The translations under genes and the position numbers were made by a program. 10,754 nucleotides of DNA, taken from NCBI GenBank assembly GCA_030916665.1, contig JAUPWC010000266.1, forward strand, positions 1-10,754. Direction: 5' to 3'. Origin of the DNA: Verrucomicrobiota bacterium. Lineage in GTDB: Bacteria > Verrucomicrobiota > Verrucomicrobiia > Opitutales > Opitutaceae. This document shows positions 6,203 through 10,754 of the stretch, in pieces; the stretch's first letter is position 1; every line of letters starts with the position of its first letter. The notes under the pieces were generated by a model. That model worked only from the letters and a program-made list of their open reading frames with translations. It searched no databases and was not told where the DNA came from.

Positions 6203-7159
6203 ATGCAGGCTTCACCAGCCAAGAACGAAACGCGCCTCCCCCGCGCCGTCCTGAAGCGATCCGCAGCAATCGAGGAACGCATCAAGGCACGGAGCGAACC
6301 GGAGACACCTGATCCCGCGCTGCCGACGCCCGCGTCGAGCGCAGACCCCGCCAACCCGAATCCGGCAGCACCGACGCCCCCTGCGCCGCCCGCCGACCCG
6401 CGACACAGCGACCCCGCGTACTGGAAGCAACGCTTCGACGCGACCGCAGGCCGTCTCCGGGTCCGTGAGGACGAGCACCGCGCCGAACTGGCTGGACTCC
6501 GTGGGCGGATTACCGAGTTGGAGGACGAGGTCCGAACCCTGAAGACCGCGATCCCCAGCACGCCGGCGAACGAGATCGACCTGGGCGAGTTCTTCTCGCC
6601 CGAGCAGATCAAGGACATCGGCGAAGAGGATGCACGTGCGATCGCGCAAGCGGCGCTGGCGGCAGCGACCAAGCAGGCCCGAACGGTGGTCGAGCAGGAA
6701 ATCAAACCCCTGCGAGATCAACGCCAGGCCGACGCGGCTGAACAGCTTCGACTGCGCAAGGAGTCATTCACGGAGGCGCTTGAATCGCGCATCCCGAACA
6801 TGGCCGAGATCGACAAGGATCCGGGCTGGCTGACGTGGTTGATGGAAGAGGACCCCGAGACCGGGATCCAACGGCAAGAGATTCTGACGAAACACGTCAC
6901 CGCCCTCCGGGCAGACAAGGTGGCCGATGTCGTCGAGAAGTGGCTCAAGTCGAAGGAACTGCCGGCACCTCCGGTTGCGCCCAGCGGTAGCGGCGCGGCA
7001 CCAGGGGCAGAGCCCCCGCCGCAGCCGAACGCCCAGGATCTTCGCCCGTCCACGCAGGCCGAGATCAAGGACTTCTACAAGCGGGCCGCACTCGGCAAGG
7101 TCACGGACAAAGAGCGTGTGACGTTCGAAGCAAGGTTGAAGCTCCGTGCTGGTCGGTGA
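6203..7159 (+). CDS. Capsid scaffold protein (318 aa)
   Basis: Called as the internal scaffold that guides procapsid assembly, because it lies immediately before the major capsid gene and has scaffold architecture. Residues about 28-72 are a Pro/Ala/Asp-rich disordered region. About 73-115 (from YWKQRFDAT) is a strong charged coiled coil. About 120-190 is a helical Ala/Glu/Gln-rich region containing EFFSPEQIKDIGEEDA, and about 198-222 a conserved-looking segment (NMAEIDKDPGWLTWLMEEDP). Then comes a second Pro/Gly linker (about 250-280) and a basic C-terminal helix (DFYKRAALGKVTDKERVTF onward) of the type that binds coat protein in P22-like scaffolds. GGAG 6 bases upstream fixes the start. No protease motif was seen. 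The role is inferred from position and composition, since scaffold sequences diverge quickly. Confidence 0.85.
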   Translation: MQASPAKNETRLPRAVLKRSAAIEERIKARSEPETPDPALPTPASSADPANPNPAAPTPPAPPADPRHSDPAYWKQRFDATAGRLRVREDEHRAELAGLRGRITELEDEVRTLKTAIPSTPANEIDLGEFFSPEQIKDIGEEDARAIAQAALAAATKQARTVVEQEIKPLRDQRQADAAEQLRLRKESFTEALESRIPNMAEIDKDPGWLTWLMEEDPETGIQRQEILTKHVTALRADKVADVVEKWLKSKELPAPPVAPSGSGAAPGAEPPPQPNAQDLRPSTQAEIKDFYKRAALGKVTDKERVTFEARLKLRAGR

Positions 7160-7174
7160 CCAGTAGCGCCAAAC

Positions 7175-7187
7175 AAAGGAGCCAATC
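7175..7187 (+). promoter_or_regulatory. Strong ribosome binding site for the major capsid gene
   Basis: AAAGGAG (7175-7181) lies 6 bases before the ATG at 7188, inside a short A-rich stretch that stands out from the GC-rich surroundings. It fits the high translation a coat protein needs. Confidence 0.75.
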
Positions 7188-8117
7188 ATGGCAGGCGTTC
7201 CACGTGCATCGGGTATCCCGGACTATGGTCCGAGCGGTACCATCAATTTCGACCCCGAGATCTACTCGGGCAAGCTGGTCGAGAAGTTCTACAAGACCAC
7301 CGTCTTCGGCGAGATCGCGTCGACGGACTACGAGGGCGAGATCGCGGGCTTCGGCGCGCAGGTCAAGATCCGCACCATCCCGGACGTCACCGTCTCCGAC
7401 TACGTCATCGGCGCGGGCCTCTCAGCCCAGTACCCGACGAACAACTCGGTGACCCTGGCGATCGACCAGGCCAAGTCGTTTGCCGTCGCCCTGTCGACGG
7501 TCGACTCGCGCCAGTCGGACCTGGACCTGGCGGACATCTTCGCCAACGACGGCTCGATCCAGCTGCGCATCGCGGCCGACGCCGACATGCTGGTGACGAT
7601 CCCGGCAGACGTGTCTGCGGACAACCAAGGTCCCTCCGCGGGCGCTGACTCCAACGACATCAACCTGGGCGACTCCACCACGCCGCGGCAGATCACCGCC
7701 GCCACCGTCGTCGACTTCATCGTCGACTGCGGCACGGTGCTCGACGAGCAGAACGTCAGCGACGAAGGCCGCTGGTTCGTGCTGCCGCCGTGGGCGATCG
7801 CGCTGATCAAGAAGTCGGACCTGCGCATCGCGTCGCTGGCCGGCGACGGCGTGTCGATCCTGCGCAACGGCAAGGTCGGCGAGATCGACCGCTTCACGAT
7901 CTACCAGTCGCGCAACCTGCTCACGCAGACCTCGCCTGGCCCCGGCTCGTACGCCATGTTCGGCCACTCGGCCGGCCTGACGTTCGCGTCGCAGATCGTC
8001 GAGTGCCAGATGATCGACAACCCGAACGACTTCGGCTACATCATCCGGGGGCTCATGGTCTTCGGGTACGAAGTCATCGGCCCGTCGTACGTCGGCACGG
8101 CCGTGATCAAGAAGTGA
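7188..8117 (+). CDS. Major capsid protein (HK97-fold type, 309 aa)
   Basis: The main shell protein. Residues 1-45 are the N-terminal arm (FDPEIYSGKLVEKFYKTTVF). Residues 47-72 carry DYEGEIAGFGAQVKIRT followed by IPDVTVSDY, the E-loop/beta-hinge signature of podovirus-type coat proteins in this family. The middle (about 95-150) has the long Asp-rich helix region (VDSRQSDLDLADIFAND). Residues 196-207 (WFVLPPWAIALI) and about 230-245 (IDRFTIYQSRNLL) match the P/A-domain core of HK97-fold capsids. The C-terminal part (YIIRGLMVFGYEVIGPSYV) is the closing strand region. At 309 residues it is a compact coat protein without an obvious inserted domain or protease cleavage segment, consistent with a separate scaffold. 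The strong ribosome site upstream and the hairpin downstream fit a highly expressed gene. Confidence 0.93.
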   Translation: MAGVPRASGIPDYGPSGTINFDPEIYSGKLVEKFYKTTVFGEIASTDYEGEIAGFGAQVKIRTIPDVTVSDYVIGAGLSAQYPTNNSVTLAIDQAKSFAVALSTVDSRQSDLDLADIFANDGSIQLRIAADADMLVTIPADVSADNQGPSAGADSNDINLGDSTTPRQITAATVVDFIVDCGTVLDEQNVSDEGRWFVLPPWAIALIKKSDLRIASLAGDGVSILRNGKVGEIDRFTIYQSRNLLTQTSPGPGSYAMFGHSAGLTFASQIVECQMIDNPNDFGYIIRGLMVFGYEVIGPSYVGTAVIKK

Positions 8118-8125
8118 ACGGTGTA

Positions 8126-8151
8126 GGATAGGGCCCGCAAGGGTCCTGTCC
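8126..8151 (+). promoter_or_regulatory. 11-bp stem-loop with GCAA tetraloop after the capsid gene
   Basis: The arm at 8126-8136 pairs with 8141-8151 over 11 positions, 9 Watson-Crick and 2 G-U, closing a GCAA (GNRA) loop. No U-tract follows, so it is not a standard terminator. Placed 9 bases after the capsid stop and 12 before the next ribosome site, it could stabilise the capsid mRNA 3' end, serve as an RNA-processing site, or tune the next gene. Confidence 0.65.
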
Positions 8152-8174
8152 GCACCCAACCCAGGAGAATCCGC

Positions 8175-8375
8175 ATGAAGACCAGCAACCCCTACGGCGC
8201 GAACTACGCCGTCAAGGTGCCGCCCGAGACCATCTCCAAGGAGATGTCGCAGGCGTCGGGCAAGGCCAAGGCCCGCTACCCGCACCCCCCGCTCGGCCCC
8301 AGCCAGAAGAATGGCGAGGCCGGCAAGATGAAGCGGCCGGCGTACACGCCGGGCACTTCGCCCACCGGCTCCTGA
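8175..8375 (+). CDS. Small basic phage protein downstream of the capsid gene (66 aa)
   Basis: AGGAG at 8163-8167, 7 bases before the ATG, is a strong ribosome site. The protein is rich in Lys, Pro, Ser and Gly, strongly basic and probably largely disordered, with a short helix-forming stretch (ISKEMSQASGKAKARY) and a Pro-rich middle (PHPPLGPSQK). No cysteine, signal peptide or membrane segment is present. It is isolated between the post-capsid hairpin and the terminator, so it should be made from the same abundant late mRNA as the coat protein. It could be a minor head, DNA-binding or cementing factor. No named family is recognised. Confidence 0.75.
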   Translation: MKTSNPYGANYAVKVPPETISKEMSQASGKAKARYPHPPLGPSQKNGEAGKMKRPAYTPGTSPTGS

Positions 8376-8380
8376 GCCGG
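8365..8380 (+). other. 6-bp hairpin straddling the stop codon
   Basis: CCGGCT (8365-8370) and AGCCGG (8375-8380) form a perfect 6-bp GC-rich stem around a CCTG loop. The hairpin includes the TGA stop of the 66-residue gene and lies 8 bases before the terminator stem. It may assist termination or protect the 3' end. Confidence 0.45.
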
Positions 8381-8388
8381 CAGCCCTG

Positions 8389-8414
8389 AACCGGCGCCTT
8401 CGGGCGCCGGTTTT
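8389..8414 (+). terminator. Rho-independent terminator
   Basis: A perfect 10-bp stem (AACCGGCGCC with GGCGCCGGTT) closes a TTCG tetraloop at 8399-8402 and runs into TTTT (8411-8414). This is a textbook intrinsic terminator, with an extra-stable UUCG loop, placed after the capsid unit and inside the structural operon. No promoter is visible between it and the next gene, so it probably works as a partial terminator that lowers expression of the head-completion genes relative to the coat. Confidence 0.9.
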
Positions 8415-8446
8415 CCACGTCCCTTCGATCACCCCGGAGACCCCCG

Positions 8447-8866
8447 ATGATCACCGAAGCCCAAGAAGCCGCAGTCGTTCAAGCCCGCGGCAAGAGCCCC
8501 AAGTTCAAGCAGGACAAGCGGCACCCGTTCCTCATCAACGTGAAGGACGGTCGCCTGTTTCCGAACGTCGGCGCGCTGCGCGACGATCTGAAGGCCGGCA
8601 AGAACTACCGCATCTTCACCGGCTCGCCCAAGGCGACGCACGACGAGCGCATGAAGTGGCTTGAGACGCAAGGCGCCACGTTGGCAGCCCGCGTCATCGA
8701 CTCCGGTGACTCGGAACCCTTCGACATCGGCAAGGCCTCGGTGGACGAGATGGTCGCCTTCGCGGCCACGGAGTACCAGGTCGTGCTGGACCCGAAGAAG
8801 CACCACAACGCGCTGCGCGCCGAGCTCCGCGCGCTGGCCAAGCAGCACGGCAGCCTGGCGGACTGA
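8447..8866 (+). CDS. Phage protein with possible SAP/HeH-like C-terminal motif (139 aa)
   Basis: GGAGA (8436-8440) is 6 bases before the ATG. The first half (about 1-65) has a mixed, basic character: SPKFKQDKRHPFLINVKDG, then LFPNVGALRDDLKAG, which reads like a short beta unit. The C-terminal part from about residue 84 (SGDSEPFDIGKASVDEMVAF) to the end (HHNALRAELRALAKQ) has the layout of a small helix-extension-helix or SAP/LEM-like fold: a PFDIGKAS entry, a helix, a VVLDPKKHHN loop and a second helix. Such folds bind nucleic acid, and related segments are familiar in phage structural proteins. It is the first gene after the terminator and leads the adaptor genes, so a head or neck role is likely. 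Exact function unknown. Confidence 0.8.
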   Translation: MITEAQEAAVVQARGKSPKFKQDKRHPFLINVKDGRLFPNVGALRDDLKAGKNYRIFTGSPKATHDERMKWLETQGATLAARVIDSGDSEPFDIGKASVDEMVAFAATEYQVVLDPKKHHNALRAELRALAKQHGSLAD

Positions 8867-8869
8867 CCT

Positions 8870-9517
8870 ATGGCGGTGAGCGTCGACACCATCCTCGACA
8901 GCGTCAGCGTGACGCTGCTGGACACCGCTCGCCGCACCTGGTCGCGCGCTGAACTGCTGGGCTACCTGAACGAGGCCCTGCGTGCCACGGCCTTCGTCAA
9001 GCCCGACATGTACCCGGTGCGCGACTTCGTGACGCTGGCTGCAGGGATCGCGCAGGAACTGCCTGCCGACGGCGTCGCGCTGATCGACGCCACCGACAAC
9101 GAGGCCACGGGCCGCACGGTCACCCAGACCGACCTGGCGCTGCTGCAGGAGGAGAACCGGTTCTGGCCGGCCGCCACGCAGCAGGCCGAGGTGGAGAACT
9201 ATGCAGCCGACCCGCGCACGCCGCGGCGCTACTACGTGTTCCCTCCCAACGACGGCGCCGGCCGCCTTCGCGTGACCTACGGCGCCGTGCCGCCTGCGCT
9301 GACCGGGTCGAGCGGCGAGGACATCCCGGTGCCTGACAGCTACCAGAACGCACTGACCAACTTCGTGCTGGCCAAGGCCTACGCCAAGAACAGCAAGAAG
9401 CAGGATCTGACCAAGACCAGCGCGTACACGAACGAGTGGCGCCTGGCGCTGGGCCTCAAGTCGCAGGCCCAGGTGGCACTGGCGCCCAAGGTCGCGCAAT
9501 CGCCGGGGGTGTCATGA
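8870..9517 (+). CDS. Putative head-tail adaptor protein (215 aa)
   Basis: It starts 3 bases after the preceding stop with a poor Shine-Dalgarno, so translational coupling is likely. The N-terminus (LDTARRTWSRAELLGYLNEALRA region, residues about 17-40) has the RRTWSRAELLGYLNEA signature of phage adaptor proteins of the DUF6682 kind, which join the portal to the tail. A beta-rich middle follows (VRDFVTLAAGIAQELPADGV), then a YYVFPPNDGAGRLRVTYGAV strand pair and a helical C-terminus (YQNALTNFVLAKAYAKNSKK, then WRLALGL). This all-helical base plus beta insert fits the gp6/gp15-like connector family in broad outline. The DUF number is from memory. The gene overlaps the next one by ATGA, matching the paired adaptor/completion arrangement seen in podovirus-like phages. 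Confidence 0.78.
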   Translation: MAVSVDTILDSVSVTLLDTARRTWSRAELLGYLNEALRATAFVKPDMYPVRDFVTLAAGIAQELPADGVALIDATDNEATGRTVTQTDLALLQEENRFWPAATQQAEVENYAADPRTPRRYYVFPPNDGAGRLRVTYGAVPPALTGSSGEDIPVPDSYQNALTNFVLAKAYAKNSKKQDLTKTSAYTNEWRLALGLKSQAQVALAPKVAQSPGVS

Positions 9518-10167
9518 CCACGTTCGTCAACGTCTTCGATCAGCTGGCGACGATCGCAGTCAACGTCCGCAAGGCCCCCAGCACGACGCTGCGGCGCATG
9601 TACGTCAAGGCGTTTCGCGACTGGTGCGCCGAGACGCAGTGGCTGCGGCAGACCGTCACCGGAGCCACGATCGACGGCACGCAGACCTACAGCCTGGGCA
9701 GCGACCCTTACCTCGAGATCGTCAACATCCGCGCGATGTCCGGCGTGGCGACAGTGCCCGGCTCACCGAGCACGTTCGCGATCGTGCCGGGCGACTCGAG
9801 CGGGTGGGACCCGAACAACCAGCCGATGCAGCCACGGCAGTACGCCTACTTGCCCGAGGCGCAGTTCGCGCTGTGGCCGATCCCGGACGCGGTCTACAAC
9901 CTGACCGTCAGCGTGATCCTGCAGCCCAAGGACGGCGTCGCACAGGTGCCCGCCGAGCCGCTGCGCAAGTTCAGCAGCGGCATCGAGGCCGGCGCACTCA
10001 TGCACCTCCTGCGCATCCCCGGCCAGCCGTGGAGCGATCCGAACATGGCCGAGAAGTACGAGAAGATCTGGAACTCGTGCGTGAGCAACGGCAAGGCCGA
10101 CGTGCAACGCGCCTACAACACCGGCTCGATGCGTGCGCGGCCGCGCGCTTTCGTCGTGGGGAGATGA
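9514..10167 (+). CDS. Putative head-completion / tail-connector protein (217 aa)
   Basis: The ATG at 9514 overlaps the previous stop and has GGGGGT (9505-9510) 3 bases upstream. An earlier in-frame ATG at 9436 would overlap the adaptor gene by 82 bases and is rejected. Residues about 20-45 (TLRRMYVKAFRDWCAETQWL) form a helical hairpin with a conserved-looking DWCAETQWLRQT motif. About 46-130 is beta-rich (IDGTQTYSLGSDPYLEIVNI), with a YLPEAQFALWPIPDAVYNLT strand pair. The C-terminal part is helical (KFSSGIEAGALMHLLRIPGQ, then NMAEKYEKIW), ending in a basic tail. The plan mirrors the preceding adaptor: helix, beta insert, helix. It probably forms a second ring of the neck or tail tube, like the paired gp11/gp12-type or P22 gp10-like proteins. 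Exact homology could not be tested. Confidence 0.75.
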   Translation: MTTFVNVFDQLATIAVNVRKAPSTTLRRMYVKAFRDWCAETQWLRQTVTGATIDGTQTYSLGSDPYLEIVNIRAMSGVATVPGSPSTFAIVPGDSSGWDPNNQPMQPRQYAYLPEAQFALWPIPDAVYNLTVSVILQPKDGVAQVPAEPLRKFSSGIEAGALMHLLRIPGQPWSDPNMAEKYEKIWNSCVSNGKADVQRAYNTGSMRARPRAFVVGR

Positions 10168-10168
10168 C

Positions 10169-10681
10169 ATGAGCTTCGGTATCACGCCAGCCACCGGCTT
10201 CCCGCCGCAAGCCTCGGACGAGTTTCCGAACTACATCCAGTTCCAGAACCAAGGCACAGACCTCGGCCTGCCGAACGTCGACACGGTCAATTTCGGTCGC
10301 AACCTCACCGCGAGCCGCGGCACCGGCGAGAACGCCAACGCGGTCACGGTTGTGGCCGACACCTTCACGTGGGCCGAGGCAGCAACCGACTACGCGCTGA
10401 CGTCTGCCGATCTTGGTAACGGGGTCAAGGCCACGCACAACTCAGGCCCGGTGATCATCACCGTGCCTGGCGATACCGAGCTCGGAATCAACGGCGAAGA
10501 CGTGTCGGTGCTGATCATGCAGGCCGGCGCCGGCGCAGTCGGTATCGTGGGCCAAAGTGGCGTCACAGTGAACGTGCGGGACGCTCTCGGGCCCACGATT
10601 GCGGGCCAATACGGCGTGGTCTCCCTGATCCATACCGGAGAGAACGAGTGGGTGCTGTGCGGTGACTTGGAGGTGATCTGA
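10169..10681 (+). CDS. Beta-rich appendage-like phage protein (170 aa)
   Basis: GGGGAG (10158-10163) lies 5 bases before the ATG at 10169. Residues 1-60 are a Gly/Asn/Phe-rich arm (MSFGITPATGFPPQASDEFP). From about 70 to the end comes a beta domain with the flow YALTSADLGNGV, ITVPGDTELG, VSVLIMQAGAGAVGIVGQSG and VVSLIHTGENEWVLCGDLEV. This pattern of a NxGPVIITVP strand, a QAGAGAV turn and a closing W-L-GDL is, from memory, a very common terminal domain of phage tail-fibre and decoration proteins. It overlaps the next gene by one base (TGATG). A virion surface or neck-appendage role is likely; no host ligand can be named. Confidence 0.8.
   Translation: MSFGITPATGFPPQASDEFPNYIQFQNQGTDLGLPNVDTVNFGRNLTASRGTGENANAVTVVADTFTWAEAATDYALTSADLGNGVKATHNSGPVIITVPGDTELGINGEDVSVLIMQAGAGAVGIVGQSGVTVNVRDALGPTIAGQYGVVSLIHTGENEWVLCGDLEVI
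10669..10680 (+). promoter_or_regulatory. Near-consensus Shine-Dalgarno for the gene at 10681
   Basis: GGAGGTGA (10669-10676) is an 8-base match to the anti-Shine-Dalgarno sequence, 4 bases before the ATG at 10681. It lies inside the last codons of the preceding gene and decides the start of the truncated gene. Confidence 0.75.
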
Positions 10682-10754
10682 TGCGCACGACGCACGCAGG
10701 TGCGCTGATGCCGCATTCGCCACCCCCACCGTCGAACATCGTGCTCATGCTGCA
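10681..10754 (+). CDS. Start of a further phage gene, cut by the window end
   Basis: Only 24 full codons are visible, from an ATG that shares its A with the preceding TGA and follows a near-perfect Shine-Dalgarno. The visible product begins MRTTHAGALMPHSPPPPS and then turns hydrophobic (NIVLML). The Pro-run followed by a hydrophobic stretch does not identify a family. By position it would be a tail, neck or appendage gene. Confidence 0.6.
   Translation, partial: MRTTHAGALMPHSPPPPSNIVLML

Noticed and set aside
6174..6308. 44-codon ORF starting MVALDLGDPNAG overlapping the scaffold start
   Set aside because: No Shine-Dalgarno, out of frame with the well-supported scaffold gene, and the translation becomes Arg/Pro shadow sequence.
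7422..8432. Minus-strand ORF of 336 codons opposite the capsid gene
   Set aside because: Arg/Val/Asp/His-rich translation typical of a GC-rich shadow frame; spans a terminator and the capsid gene, and has no family resemblance.
8429..9499. Minus-strand ORF of 356 codons
   Set aside because: Antisense to the 139-residue and adaptor genes, both well supported; low-complexity shadow composition.
9436..9513. Earlier ATG for the 217-residue connector gene
   Set aside because: It would overlap the adaptor gene by 82 bases; 9514 is an ATGA overlap with a purine-rich ribosome site.
10133..10168. Earlier ATG for the 170-residue beta-rich gene
   Set aside because: It lies inside the preceding gene with no ribosome site; GGGGAG points to 10169.
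1..10754. tRNA genes, CRISPR arrays, insertion sequences, integrase or attachment sites
   Set aside because: No cloverleaf, regularly spaced repeats, transposase or recombinase motifs were seen on either strand.

Overview
The window is a stretch of a tailed-phage (or prophage) virion-morphogenesis module. All supportable genes lie on the + strand, tightly packed, with ATGA/GTGA/TGATG stop-start overlaps or short gaps. Base composition is very GC-rich, which suggests a high-GC proteobacterial host such as a Burkholderiales-type betaproteobacterium. That host guess rests on composition and on remembered similarity of the proteins, not on any host gene, because none is present. No integrase, repressor, tRNA, CRISPR or insertion sequence is seen.

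Layout: (1) 1-2112, portal protein, cut at its 5' end by the window edge. (2) 2109-6119, an accessory block between portal and scaffold: an exported cysteine-rich protein, a small coiled-coil protein, two tiny ORFs, a beta-rich adhesin-like protein, a fibre/appendage-like protein with an 83-residue repeat, a PASTA-domain/coiled-coil protein, and a small helical protein. (3) 6203-8117, scaffold and major capsid protein. (4) 8118-8414, a strong hairpin with a GCAA tetraloop, a 66-residue basic protein, and a clear Rho-independent terminator. (5) 8447-10754, a 139-residue protein with a possible SAP/HeH-like C-terminus, two proteins resembling head-tail adaptor/completion factors, a beta-rich appendage-like protein, and the first 24 codons of another gene behind a perfect Shine-Dalgarno.

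Functionally the portal, scaffold and capsid genes would build the procapsid, and the genes after the terminator would close the head and start the tail or neck. The portal family and the adaptor-like genes fit a short-tailed (podovirus-like) phage, but the tail genes are outside the window and this is inference. The most interesting part is the accessory block, where several domains associated with surface or cell-wall binding (Trp-pentad repeat, PASTA, beta-sandwich, fibre-like repeats) sit between portal and scaffold. Large minus-strand ORFs are judged to be GC-driven shadows.
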